A DNA stretch of 64,000 nt from Druceiella hillmani. Its lineage: Eukaryota > Arthropoda > Insecta > Lepidoptera > Hepialidae. This document shows positions 47,558 through 60,050 of the stretch, one piece after another. Both the position numbers and the translations under genes were made by a program. The stretch covers positions 12,391,501-12,455,500 of the forward strand of contig JAYKKI010000032.1 in NCBI GenBank assembly GCA_039881145.1, read 5' to 3'. The notes under the pieces were generated by a model. The model searched no databases and was not told where the DNA came from. It saw only the letters and a list, made by a program, of their open reading frames with translations. Every line of letters starts with the position of its first letter. Position 1 is the first letter of the stretch.

Positions 47558-47983
47558 GGTTTCCAAACCTTTTTTTTGTTGAGGCTCCCCGGACTATAAA
47601 TTATATTTTCATCCCCCCCTTTACTTTTCATGCCCCCCTTTGATTTAGTAAATTAAATAAAAATGGTAACTGAAGTTTGTAAATACACAAACTTACCCTT
47701 TAACAGTGAGACACAATAAGTTTACACATCAAACTGATTTCTTAACAAAAAATGTACACCAAAACGTCAAATTTTTCGCAAGTTTGTGGTAATAATAGTG
47801 AATATGATATTTAACTTCATTAATTTTATTCATGTAAATTAAATATTACATTGTAATGTTGTTTGTTAATGTTGTTTGTATATTTTTTTGTTTTTTCTTT
47901 CTAAAATGCAAACGCTTTCCGCCCCCCTTGACATCTCTCTATGCCCCCCTTGGGAGGCGCGCCCCACTGGTTGGGAACTCCTG
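47558..47983. mobile_element. Non-autonomous hAT element with 8-bp target duplication
   Basis: Left end CAGGGTTTCCAAACC, right end reverse-complemented CAGGAGTTCCCAACC. Both are followed inward by C-rich tracts (GGCTCCCC; CCCCTTGGGAGGCGCGCC). The flanks CTTTAGAT (47550-47557) and CTTTAGAG (47984-47991) match at 7 of 8 bases, the hAT target-site length. The interior is AT-rich without coding. The CCCCCC tracts stand out sharply from the host DNA. Confidence 0.8.
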
Positions 47984-48326
47984 CTTTAGAGTAAAGTAAA
48001 AGGGATAAGGTTCTTTTACGATATTCCTCACATAACTAGAATTGGGAAACTCCTTGGCCGAGATTGTTTACTGGTGAATTATTTACCACCATTTTTACCT
48101 AAAGTAATAGTTAAGTGTCTTAGACGTAATTGTGTCGAAATTATAAGTTAACATTTAGGTTTCACGTCCTATCCGTTCGCAATCCAAAAAAGTGTGTTTT
48201 GCCAAAATTAAAGAATAGGGAAAAGTAACCCTGCTAGATCTTAAAATTTTGTAGCTATTTTAACATTAATATTGATATTGAATATATTTGGCGTTAATTT
48301 TGTAGAAATTCATTATTCGCAATGAA

Positions 48327-48565
48327 ATGAAACTAGGTACGTGATGTAGTATTATTTCTACTTTATTTAAGTTCTTTACCACGACCTAGCTTTCGTTGTA
48401 TTACATCTTCAGATGGGCTATTAGCAAAGAATTCGGGTGATTAGCAAAGAATTAGCAAATATTCTTTGCTAATAGCCCACCTGAAGATGTTGTAATACAA
48501 CTAGACCTAGGTCGTGGTAAAGAACTTAAACAAAGTAGAAATAATACTACATCACGTAGTTTCAT
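48327..48565. mobile_element. Tail-to-tail palindrome of two Penelope-like tails
   Basis: The left arm (48327-48432, minus orientation) and right arm (48461-48565, plus orientation) are inverted copies of the tail at 7474-7590, joined by about 28 bp of TTAGCAAA-rich sequence. Both hammerhead-like cores are damaged: the left arm has a shortened stem II, and in the right arm the GAAA box reads TAGA. Confidence 0.7.
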
Positions 48566-48949
48566 TTGATTGTGATTAATATTTATGAAATAAAAACACT
48601 TTATTTTTTAAACGCTACTTCACCATCTCTGATCTAGTCACAAATCCAAAACTGATTTTTAAAATTATATTTTCCTTTTTAAACACATTCCTCGACGTAA
48701 TTTTTTTTTTGGGAATCGGCATTTACCTATTTTAAATATTTCAAGTAAAAATTCTACATTTTACTCGAAGTTAATAACAAAATAGGAAAAAAGTCAGAGC
48801 ACGGTCAGGGACTGATTCTGTAAGGGTTCCGTTTTTATCTTTCAGAGTAAAGAATCTTATAAACCAGAATTTTATTTTGTCAAAAAAGCGTAATGTAGCA
48901 TCTCAGCTTGTTATCGAAATGGTGTGCATTTTGCTCCATTAAAAAGAAG
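48566..48949. other. Noncoding DNA
   Basis: Nothing recognised beyond AAGGGTTCCGTTTTTATC (about 48827), a wording common in arthropod dispersed repeats. Confidence 0.4.
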
Positions 48950-48959
48950 CAACGTCGAT

Positions 48960-49225
48960 AAAAAGCCAGAATGCTAACTACTCATGCCGCATACTGGCAG
49001 TCATAATCGTCGCTTGTCTGGTCGTGCGGCTATTTCAGGGAGTAACGGCCGATGTCGCAACCAGTTTCCGCCGTCACCGGCCTGGCGGCGATGCGTCTTG
49101 CTTCTTGTCATCGTGTAATTACTCCCAGTCGGCGCCGACCATTGTCTATGGGTGGAGGTGTGGGAAACGCCTACGCATGTGACGCTTATGTGGGCAAACA
49201 GTTCGAAAGTAGTAAGAGAAAAAAG
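48960..49225. other. CpG- and GC-rich island
   Basis: Base composition shifts abruptly to roughly half G+C with many CpGs (ACGGCCGATGTCGC, CACCGGCCTGGCGGCG, GTCGGCGCCGACC, the last a perfect 12-bp palindrome GTCGGCGCCGAC). It abuts a 73-bp tandem array. A 71-codon frame (49052-49267) crosses it but resembles no known protein. Candidate promoter, enhancer or first exon, or foreign sequence. Confidence 0.45.
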
Positions 49226-49284
49226 AAAATTTTCTCATGCATAAGTAGTCATGTCCACTTCCGCTAAAACGTTAGCTTTAAATT

Positions 49285-50030
49285 TTCTGTTTTTTTTCTT
49301 GAAATTCTATCACACTTCAATAGAGTCAAAGTCGAATGTTAATATTTTTGTCTACAATTTTGAGCTTTTTTTAAGTTCCATCGTACTTAAATATATTCGA
49401 AGTTGAATGTCAATTTTTTTTCTACAATTTTTAGCTTTTTTTGTAGTTCTATCACACATCAATATATTCAATGGCGATGGCTTAGAATTTAGCTTAGAAT
49501 TTCGAGTTTTTTGAAATTCTATCACACTTCAATATATTTGAAGTCAAATGTCAATATTTTTTGCCTATAATTTCTAGCTTTTTTTGAAGTTCTATCACAC
49601 TTCAATATATTTGAAGTCGAATTTCAATATTTTTGTCTACAATTATGAGTTTTTATATTTTTGAGTTTTTTTGAAGTTCTGTCACACTTCAATATATTTG
49701 AAGTCAAATGTCAATATTTTTTGTCTACAATTTTTAGCTTTTTTTGAAGTTCTATCATGACACTTCAATTTATTTGAAGTCGAATATTAATATTTTTGTC
49801 TACAATTTTGAGTTTTTTTGAAGTTTCATCACACTTAAATATATTCGAAGTCGAATGTCAATATTTTTAGCCTACAATTTTGGTTTTTTTCTTGAAGTTC
49901 TATCACACTTCAATATATTCGAAGTCGAATGTCAATATTTTTTGCCTAAAATTTTGGGTTTATTTTGAAGTTCTATCACACTTCAATACATTCGAAGTCG
50001 AATGTCAATATTTTTTGCCTACGATTTTGG
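49285..50030. repeat. Tandem array, about 73-bp unit, 10 copies
   Basis: TTCTATCACACTTCAATATA-type anchors at 49305, 49376, 49447, 49517, 49590, 49677, 49750, 49825, 49899 and 49971. Each unit holds the near-palindrome ATATTCGAAGTCGAATGT followed by a T-run. Spacing is 70-75 bp except one 87-bp unit with a small internal duplication. Confidence 0.93.
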
Positions 50031-50325
50031 AAGTGACACTTTTTTGTATTGATGAATGAAACAATGAAGAGTAGTTCCACAACGTTTCGTTGATATATGA
50101 CGCTACCATAATACTCCCTATAGGATAATTTATATAAATATTTCTGTAATGCCATCCGGGATGTTCATTAAAATGAATGTTGAAATATGAACTCTATACC
50201 ACACAGATTATTATTTTTATAACATAACAAAAAAAATTTGAACTAATATTCTGAAACTATATAAATTTATATACACCCGTTTTATTATAAATAACCTTCA
50301 TATTTAGTTGCAAAACCACGCGGTA

Positions 50326-50435
50326 TTTACGTGGCATAATATTATCTAATTACATTATTGAGTTAAGTTTACGCGGCATAATACTATGTAATTATATTAT
50401 TGAGTTAAATTTATGTCGCTTAATATTACCTAACA
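50326..50435. repeat. Tandem repeat, 42-bp unit, 2.6 copies
   Basis: TTTACGTGGCATAATATTAT-like units start at about 50326, 50368 and 50410. Confidence 0.85.
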
Positions 50436-53400
50436 GTAGTCATTATTTTAAACAGAGTTTCAACGAATATATCGTACCTTCAGAACGAAAGGGATTTAAT
50501 TAAAAAATTATAACTTGTCGGTGTTTAACGTTTTTAAGTTTAGCATGTTCCGTAAATTATTAGTGTGGAAAACAGAGGAAGAAATTAAGATATACACTTA
50601 TTTGTCTATTCTATAACCTACAGGCTGTGGAGAGTGGTTTCTTGCTTTTGAATTCCTTTAAACCACTTTACTATTTTTAGATATGGAATAAGAACATGAA
50701 TCTTTATTTTGCTTTTAAAAAATGTTAAATACAAAACATTTTTATCGTTATACTTTTTTAAATCGAGTTTCGAGGAAAAAGATTTTTACGTATTTATAAA
50801 TAGTATTTTTTAGAGTGGCAACAATGCGCGACCCGCCGCCATGACATATGAACAACATATTCAAAATCAACTTCCTTTTATTCAACAACTGTCATCTGAA
50901 AAGTAAAGAAACTGAGTCCGGTCATTAAAATGACAAATGTTTTTATCTATATTCTTACAAATTCTTTTATTCCATTTATTATAGTGACACTATGACTGCT
51001 TTGAAGTAGGCCTTTTGCCTATTTCAATATTTATTGTATTTACGCGTATAAAGGTATGAAAATACTCAATCAAATTCAATATTATATTCCAGTGATTGTA
51101 TATAAGAGCACAAACAAGTTTATTATTAAACTTCGTCATAAAAGCAAGTTTGCAAGTTTGATTTTATGATATTTATGGTTATACATTTTACTATGTTTAA
51201 TTCAACTTTGACAAAGGAAGGCACTCTTATATAAGTAAGTAATAAAATCACATACCATTTAATAAAAACTTTTTTTTAATTTAACTGATTCTTAACTCGT
51301 TTAATCTCTACAGATTTGCAGAGATATTAATATTTTGCTGCGTTATTAATATATTGGCAATTAACAGAAGAGTGGTCTGGCGGAAAGCCCATAACACAAA
51401 ACTTTGATCAAAATTAAATTTTTCAATACAATAATCACAGAGGTTAAAGAAAAGTAAAAAATGTAAGGTTTAACATAAGAAGAATTACAAATAAAAAAAG
51501 CACGTCTTCATTACAAATATGTTTGGTGACATAAATTATATGTTCTTCATTTTGTTAAATAAAAATTAATTTATTGAAACAACAAAGTTTAAAGAAAATA
51601 ACCAAATACAGAATAAAAATATAAAATAGTCACATAACCTAAATTTACATAGGAATCTGAACTTTCAAACAACGAAACCATAGCAATGACAACAATACGA
51701 CAGCCATCTTCAGCACGACTATCATCCTTCAGCACGGTTACGGTTTTTACATCTTTTGGCTACAGGTCTGCCAGCGGCGTTTAAGTATAAAACAAATTCC
51801 GTTTTTTGACCTGATCTCCGAAACTTCTTTTCTGATTTTAACCAAGAATAATAAATACCAAAACAAAGAGACTAAAATTTATCCAATAAGTTTTTATCAA
51901 GTGGTTGTAAAACATAGGTCTCAACTTTAAGCTTATATCTGAAACCAAAAGTAGTACGATTTTCTGAATCTGGTATGCAAATCTGAAATGTACTATGAAA
52001 CGAAATAATTCCAAAAGTAATCAGACAAAGACTTCAATTCTTACAAGCCTTTGAAAACGTGCAAATAATAGATGTACCTACTACATACATACAAAAATAT
52101 AAACTCAAAGACTCCCTTGTGGTTCATGTGGTTCATTTTATCGTAAAACAGCGTCCTTCCCTAATTTTCATGGATGCCCTACTAGATGATAACATATTTA
52201 CTATAGGTCCCTTCGGAAGCAACTCCAGTAAATAACACCTTTGATATTCCATAAGCAGCTCAGCATTATATTCTTGGTTATCAGTTCAGGTTTGCGTAAT
52301 GAAACCTTGTACAATCCAACCCAATAATTTCAATATTTATACACTGTCAGAAGCAAGATGAAGTATGTTTCATCTCGACAAAATAGTTTTGTTTTTTGAC
52401 CTGAGTAGAAGACATATTTGTAGGTATGTTTACTTAACGGATTTTAATAACTTTTCATTAAATAATGTCATAGAAAAAAAATTCATAGAATAATGTCCTA
52501 GAAATAAAATAAAGAAATCAATGGGTACAATAATAATTTCTACGCAAATGTAGTCACTAGCAAAAGCTAACCAGTCAACAAAACATGTTTATCTGTATAA
52601 ATTAAAGTTTCACACCAGTATGTTATGTAAATGCTCGACATAATTTCGACGCGACAGACTAGGATTCTGTAGTCGAACTCTGAGTTCTTACAGCTTCTTC
52701 ATGGTCAATCGTTCTACTGTCCGTTCGTCTGACACATCTTAATGGTCTTTTTCTAACAATTGTTGACCTATTCGCGTGTGAAAAAAAAGTTGTTGGGATA
52801 GATTCAAAATGCGAGAAGTTCTATATAATAAGTTTGCGGAGGAATAATGTTTACGTATTTAATTATTATAGATAATTTGGTATTTAAAGGTTTATTTAGA
52901 AGTGTTTGATGTAAAACGTACGTGTGTTAGGGAAAATCTTTCTGCAACTTTACCTTTTATTGTACAATATTAAAAAGTTTTCCAAAATATTTCCAAGGGT
53001 GAATTATTGCTGCTAAATAGCTTTTATTATAAATATTTAAATTAATGCTTTATTTAAAATTTGATTAATGGAAATTATTGAAGCGAGATTTCGAAGTCAG
53101 AAACCGTCCCTTCCGTATGAAGCTCCATACCCCCAAAAATGTTCCTTAAGAAGATTCCGAGTGCATCTTCTTTGCTGTATTCGTTTGTCACTTCTTTCAT
53201 TTTAATCTATGATATTTTGATCGTCTCCATATCTTACGAGCCATAATGGCCACGCAGATCGAGCTTAGGTCTCTACTAAGATGTTTTAAAACTTTGCACT
53301 TTGAAACATTATCTTAGTTAAAAATTGCAACAACTCCTTTTTTAAGACTCATTTTGGTTTTATCGTAATAATAAAAAATGGCAACATTTAAAAAATTCAA

Positions 53401-53921
53401 AATTTACGATAAAAACCCAATTCAAATATAGAAACATCAAGCGATCAACCGCAAACAATGTCAGTAAAAAAACAGCTTATTTGATAACTATTTTATTGAC
53501 CTCCAAAAGTCATTACAAGTGTCAAGACGTAGTTATAAGTTTTGTTAAAGTGGAATAAACAAGAAAATAACAGTTGATTTATGTCAAAAATATATTTTTT
53601 CCACGAAATCGCTCTTTTACTATATTCGACCCGTTTTTACTGAACCCGATCGACTCATTTAGATATGTTTTTTCTTGTTATGAATTACTAAACGTGTTCT
53701 CGAAATTGACCATTTATTATCTTTATAAAATAAATATAGAAGCAGCTGTCCTCCAGGCACTTAAAAATATTAAGATAAGCTGGTTTTAGAACATATTTAA
53801 AAAAAAAAACAGATATAAAAATCGGATTTTTTCTACTGTTTGCTACCTCTCCTTAATGGCTGAAAATTTGTTTTAAAAATTCAGATTTAGGAAAACGGTA
53901 TGTGATATAAATAGAACTTAT
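50436..53921. other. Noncoding DNA
   Basis: No gene recognised. Open frames are short and match AT composition. CCGTATGAAGCTCCATACCC (about 53116) contains a small palindrome. Confidence 0.45.
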
Positions 53922-54645
53922 AGTCAGTTATATGTCACGATCCCTTTAAAGGATTGTAGGAGAAGTTATTAGCAATCAAATGACCCCTAAGTACATTATG
54001 CCAAAAGTGGACTGTTATCGATATATGTATTTGTTTTTTTTAACTTTTAAGAAAATCTGGGTTGATACCTTTAAAACTTAATAAAAAACAAAACAACGGA
54101 AGGATCGTTTATTTATGGCTAACGGAATGATGGCTCAATTTTGAAATTTCTTTTGTGTAAATGCAAGTAATTGTTCAACAAAACTCCGAAAAGTTCTCAG
54201 AAATCTCTGACGTAGTTTCTTTGTAATAAGGTTATCTCTTGAAGTTGTGACTGTGATGACGATTGTTATACCATATTGGACAGCTAATGACACGTACAAG
54301 TGATTTTTTGCAGAAATAAATCATCTTTGTTCAAGTATTTGATAAAAATTATAACTTGTTGAATTACGGAGCTCTTTTTAAAAAATTTGACAGATTTTCC
54401 AGACAAACCAGAAATATTCGTAAGTACCATGAAATACCGTCGTTTTTTTTTTAATTTTTGAAATCTAATTTTTTTTAAAAGAAATTTTTGATCTCAAAAA
54501 TTAAAAGAAATTTTTGATCTCAAAAGTTTATAAAAAAAACAAATATCTCGATAACGGTCCACTTTAGCATATCGTACTTAGGGATCATTTGATTGCTCAA
54601 GACCTCTCCTACAACTCCTTAAAGGGATCGTGATATATAACCAGT
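53922..54645. mobile_element. Long-TIR non-autonomous element
   Basis: The arms 53922-54033 and 54538-54645 are diverged inverted copies (TCACGATCCCTTTAA, GCAATCAAATGA, CCCTAAGTAC, GTTATCGA in the same order). The centre (about 54476-54530) has a 28-bp direct duplication of AATTAAAAGAAATTTTTGAT. No transposase, and no certain target duplication. Confidence 0.75.
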
Positions 54646-55166
54646 AACCCTGTACACATATAAAAAACAAAAACAAACTATATATATATTTAATTAATCA
54701 CGACTTCTAGGGACTTCATTATCAATGAAAACCTTCACATGAGCCAATTATGAAGAAAATTGTTGCTTATAGAAAAATATTTTTTTTTACTGTAAAATTT
54801 TATTCGAAGTTTTTTTTAATTAAATCCAAAAAAAAAAATCAAAATGAAATGTAAATAAATACAAAATTTAAATTTATTTAAATATAAATCTGAACTTATT
54901 TCAAATAATAAGTAACTTCACCAAGTTCAGGGCGTTCTCTCGATTGATAAAAAAATAAATAAAAAAACCACGAGCGAGACAACAATTAAGCAACAGGCCA
55001 CGTGATGGACGCCACAGAACCGGTTTCTGACGTGCGTTGCTACAATTATTATTGTGCCCGTCCGTCCTTATTAGCCGTACATTTCCTTTCTTAATGACGT
55101 GGGAAAGTATTTTATCTTTTTTACTTTTCGTTTCTAATAAAAATGTCGGTACCATATATATGTACA

Positions 55167-55211
<45 letters not shown>

Positions 55212-55699
55212 ATATATATATATATATCATCATCATCATCATCATATATATTAATACGCTAAGGTTAAGATGGTACACTCCCTTTTTAGAAAAAACCTCA
55301 CAACTAATCCACATAAATTATATATCATTTTATAGATAATTGCTTGCTCTACCGGCATCCACAACTAAAAAATTTATTATTGCTATTGTTTTTGCAAATT
55401 AATTAATTATTAAAATTATATACACAAAACAGCAATGCTGCCATCTAACGGCTCAACGTCAATATGATTGACGGTCGGTAAAATTTTTGTTTAATTTCAA
55501 ATCCACTCACGTATAAATAAAGTGGCGCTTTAGCTCAATGCTTTTGATACTTGCGCCTCTATATGTCAATTTTAGTAAAATATTTGTTTGATCTGTCATC
55601 TGAGCTTCATAATGGAATAAATAATGCGAAGACTTCGCACGGGTCACGTTAGTATATGTATATTTATATACACTTTTTTTTTTATTTTTTTAAATTTTT
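54646..55699. other. Noncoding DNA with TA/ATC microsatellites
   Basis: (TA)n with TG interruptions at 55155-55228, followed by (ATC)6-like repeats. The 100- and 137-codon frames here are produced by this repeat. The remaining sequence is unassigned. Confidence 0.6.
55155..55248. repeat. Compound (TA)n and (ATC)n microsatellite
   Basis: TATATATGTG runs followed by CATCATCATCATCATCAT. Confidence 0.95.
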
Positions 55700-55714
55700 A
55701 TTTACTTTAATGTA

Positions 55715-55865
55715 TCAAATTGATACATATAGCGGACTTATTGCTACGAGAGTAATTTCTTACAGCCAACCATAACACCAGTCCAGCCCCGCTCGACGAA
55801 CCACCGGGAATCGTACCCGGTTCCTCACGGTGCACTGCGTCGTCAAAAACCGTATGCCTTGTGAT
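55715..55865 (-). repeat. LINE/SINE-like tail with tRNA B-box-like motif
   Basis: GCGGACTTATTGCTACGAGA (about 55732) resembles the LINE 3' end at about 2584. The minus strand next to it reads GGTACGATTCCCGGTGG, close to a Pol III B box (GGTTCGANTCC). No A box at the right distance and no cloverleaf, so it is not a tRNA gene. Confidence 0.4.
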
Positions 55866-58800
55866 CAACTCAACACACCACAACGGCGTCGATTTTTGTA
55901 TATAGATATATTTAAGAGTTTACACTCGTACATTATGTTCTTTGACTTAGTAGATATAATTGTAGGTACGTAATAACTGGCTCTAATATAATATTCTGTA
56001 GAGATTCTGTTGTTTATTTGATATAAAGTAATGACGTCTCTGCCTTTCATAAGTAATGGTTTTGCATTAATTGTTTCATAGTAATAAAATGAAATTAAAG
56101 AAAATTTAAATTTTTTTATTACCTTTCAACCAATAATTACATTACTTAACGCATTTCAAGCTCAGGAAATACAATTATTTAACAAATATGTATTTCATGA
56201 TTTTGTCATATACTTTCTCAAATTTACGAGTGTTTCTTAACCGAATGTTTAATTTGACATTTTCAATCAACACTTTTTAGGAGAATTTCTAGTAAACGCT
56301 GAAGTCGTTCTTGAATATTTAAAATTAACTCTCTTGGATCGTAGTTTGATGTCGTGCGCATGCTTCAGAAATTGCAAACATTCTGGTTTTTATGACGATC
56401 TCATTTTAATATTTAACATCGTTTGCGAATTTGTTTACTGCATAAACACGTTTAATTTAATACTGGCTTCCGTTAGGTGTTATTGTAAAAAAACACCATT
56501 AGCTGTTGTTGAAATATTTAACATCAGAAACTTGGTTTCAGAGGACTTATTTTTTTGAATTTGTATCTTATTCAGACAAAGCAGGATTTCAGAAATAATA
56601 TATTCGATAATGATATATCTCAACAAATATTTCATCGGTCAAGATGAAGGAATTTACTCAAAATTACCAAGTCCTGCAGAATAGTCAGCTTATCATAATA
56701 CAGTACCCAAAAACCATACCAAAATTACAGATCTAGTAAAATCAAACAATATGCACTAGCTGAATTCAAAGATTTTTACTAAAATAATATTTAACTGACT
56801 AACAACAACAAGAACAGCAGTTTTCAGAAGAGGATTTTTGAGCTTTCTCACTTTTTAGTACTCCGTGGCAAAATTGCCAAAACGGAATGTTATCACTTTG
56901 GTGTCCTTCCATCCGTCTGTCTCAAGCAATTTTCTAGGAAACTGTTTGACGTTACATTTTTGAATTAGCACAGAGGTAGAGTATGATAACATAATTATAG
57001 ACGTAATGTAGAAAAATATCTATTTTGAATGTGGAATTTAATTTCCGGGGTAAATTGGAAAACAAAAAAAATTCAAGAGTATTCTGTGGGGTATAAAATG
57101 AAAACTTATTGAAGCAGGAATTCAACATTTTCTGGAAAAATGGTTAAAAATAACTGAAAAAGATCTGAAGAAAATCGTGAACATTGAGAATTAGCTGAAG
57201 TAAAATTATCAAGATTGAAAAGTCCTGTTGCGATGAATCGTTATAAACAACTTTATGTTATATTCTCCTTATAACTGAAGAACCATTGGTTTTACAGAAA
57301 AAGTGTTTCGTAAGGAACAATATAATAAAATTTTGTAATAAAATTGAGTGGGGGGGGGGGGGGGCTGACATGATGGAACACTGATTGGTCAAATATAGCT
57401 TCCACTTGACTGATGTTTTGACGTACGTATTTTTTTAAGGTTCCACAGTGAAACAACAAAAAAGGAATCTTTACAATTTCGTCACATTCATCTCTCCATA
57501 TGTCCACCAGGGTTTCACAGCATATTAATTCTTTCAGTTTAAGACCGAATGTGATAAAATTAAATTGCATGATTAACTAGAAATAAAAAACATATCTTTA
57601 TCAGAGTTTCTGTTCGTTCCTTGTTTAAAATGTTGTTTGAAATTATTCAAAATGAATTACTACCACGGAAACGAAACAATAATAGTGAAGTATAGAAAAA
57701 AGTGAGAAAGACAATAACAATGTAGGTTAAATCTAAGATTTTAAAACTCAAAGATCGCGGTTCGCGCGGAAAAGTGCGTAAATTTGATTTTCATGATTTT
57801 AATTTTTAAAATGTTACACACTTGGATTTAAGACCAAACTCAACGACGGTTTCTTCTTAGTCTCGCTATTATTAAAAACAAGACACTCAGTATTATCGAT
57901 ACACTCCGAAACAATCGTAGCGAAAATAGCAATGTAGATACAAAAAAATTCTGCCAACTGCGGCTGGTTCATGCGCTGTAAGACGAGATATTCACTGTAT
58001 AATATTCGAATGCAAGGAGAGACCGCTACTGCCGATCATGTGGCTACTCAGAGTTTTCCCGGGATATTAAAAGAAATCATCGAAAGCGAGGACTTTCCAC
58101 TGAAAAAAATTCCAACATACATGAAACTGGCTTAATCAAGCTTTACTGCTACAAGATTTATTTCTCATATCAACCATGCAACAAGTGAGAAATATTAGTA
58201 CAGCCGTAGGCTGTAATGTTTGGTAAAAGCAATAAGAATAAATAAACAATTATTAACGATAAACAAAAAAAGTAAGGTTGTAAATCAGAGAAGACCCGAA
58301 CATTTTATAAAACATTACAAGCGACACGTCAGCGATAACGTGATAATCAAAGGTAAGGTATTAAATCGATAGATTATTTTATGTTACGCTATTTCAAGAA
58401 TTTTGAAAGCAGATACTAAAAGTACACTTTGGTTATTTTATTTTTAATTTATTCCATAACTTGTTTTTTTTTCTTATATTACTCAATACTGACTTAGCTA
58501 CGGTAACAATTTAGGTCATTATGATAAATAACTTATAAATAACCTCTGTTATCACCACTATTTACTGCCTTCTATTTATCATTGATTTGAAACCTTTCTG
58601 GTCATTTAAACCAATTTAATTGTGAGTTGTTTCTAAGTAATATCGACTCATTTCAAGTCTGGGCAATAAGCTACCTTTTAAAGTGGACAAACGTGCAAAT
58701 ATGACGTGTACTATTGCCCCTTACGTGTACTGTTGATTCACAGCTGTGAGTTAAATGGAATGGCCCCCCGAAAGAGCATAATCCGTACGGGATCTCGTTA

Positions 58801-58989
58801 TGATTATGGATGACAAATTAACATTTCAATATGATATCATCGAAACGTGTTAAAAAGTCTACAGTCTTCTAGGATTTGTCATGCCCAATATAACCAACAC
58901 CCTAAATTTTTCAAATATAAGAAAAAATATTGGTATCTAGTAAATAATTGAATTCACAATTATTTCAGCCAGTTCATACTAATAATTTA
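55866..58989. other. Noncoding DNA
   Basis: A G14 run at 57351-57364 is the only simple repeat. GCGGTTCGCGCGG near 57758 is locally CpG-rich. CCATCCGTCTGTCTC (about 56910) is a wording common in dispersed arthropod repeats. No gene recognised. Confidence 0.45.
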
Positions 58990-59119
58990 ATGACATGTAT
59001 GCAATCAAGTTACTTGTCTTACGCCTGTGCATTACTAGTACTAGGCAATATATTTTTATGGCCAAAAATAACTTAATAATATCGAATAATGATGTATTAT
59101 GTGCACTGAAATGTTTAAA

Positions 59120-60050
59120 ATGTTGTACGTGCCTAAGGGAATACGATGGTTCCAGAGAGGTCTCATTTAAATATGGTCAGGACCCGGAAATGGACTACGG
59201 AGATATACTAATGAACTCTTCAACGGAAGAGAGTACTGGTCTTTTTGCAAATATTATTAACCAGCTTGAACTTATTTGATATATTATCATAAGACCTTTA
59301 GTGCCAAATGGCGGTAAGGGGTTTGTGATAGAGATGGAAGGAAGTGTAAATCAAAGAAGAAGTAAGAATCATCGCATTTGTTCTCATTTAACTTGTCTTT
59401 ACTAGTCCATTGACCACAAATATTACAAGGGTCTAACGATGGAGGTGGAAGGTGAAGGTCATGTGTGCATTCGCTTGCTTTTCTTAATGAGTCTTTTTGT
59501 CACAAGTAGCGGCCAGGGTCTAATAATGGAACCGAAAATTGATAATATTACTCTTCAATAGTGAGAAGTTGTTTCATTAAGTTTAGACTAGTTTGACTTA
59601 TCCGAAAAGTATCGACATCAGATCTTGACAGAAAGTCCTCAATGGCGACAGATTCATTATACTTACTCGTTTGATTTTCTTTCTTTTCTTTAGGTCATAA
59701 ATGGAGACTACAGTTGCACGACGGAGCCGAAATGTGATGACAGTACTATATAACTCGATAAATAATAATTTCATCGAGTTTGGGCTCGTTTGAATTAATT
59801 TATTAGTTCTTCGGTCGAAACGAAATCCAATGTCTAATGATAGAGCAGGAAAATAAGGATAAGAACACTTCAATGCAGAAGAGTATATTAAATGTGCATG
59901 GGCTCGTTTAAGTTATCTGACGAGTCCTTTAATGACAAGTGACAGCCAGGATCAGATGATGTTACCAAAATATGGCGACAGAAAGTCAAGGAGTTCGAGC
60001 TTGTTTGAATTATCGTGACATAGGCAAGAATTTATCGAACTAAATAGGCA
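59120..60050. repeat. Highly degenerate array, about 160-185 bp unit
   Basis: Recurring phrases in the same order: GGGCTCGTTTGAATTA-like, GAGTCTTTTTGTCACAAGTA / GAGTCCTTTAATGACAAGTG, AGCGGCCAGGGTCTAATAATGG / ACAGCCAGGATCAGATGATG, GGCGACAGAAAGTC, ACTCTTCAA. At least four diverged units appear. The open frames at 58995-59279 and 59598-59873 overlap it and are probably by-products. Confidence 0.55.

Noticed and set aside
49052..49267. 71-codon frame in the CpG island as a gene
   Set aside because: No recognisable domain, no codon or splice evidence; the open frame follows from local GC content.
54901..55339. 137- and 100-codon frames on opposite strands
   Set aside because: Both translate the TA/ATC microsatellite (YIYIYIY-type runs).
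55780..55860. Possible tRNA gene (B-box-like GGTACGATTCCCGG)
   Set aside because: No A box, no acceptor stem or cloverleaf; better explained as a retroelement tail.
58995..59279. 94-codon plus-strand frame
   Set aside because: Its 3' half overlaps the degenerate array and no family is recognised.
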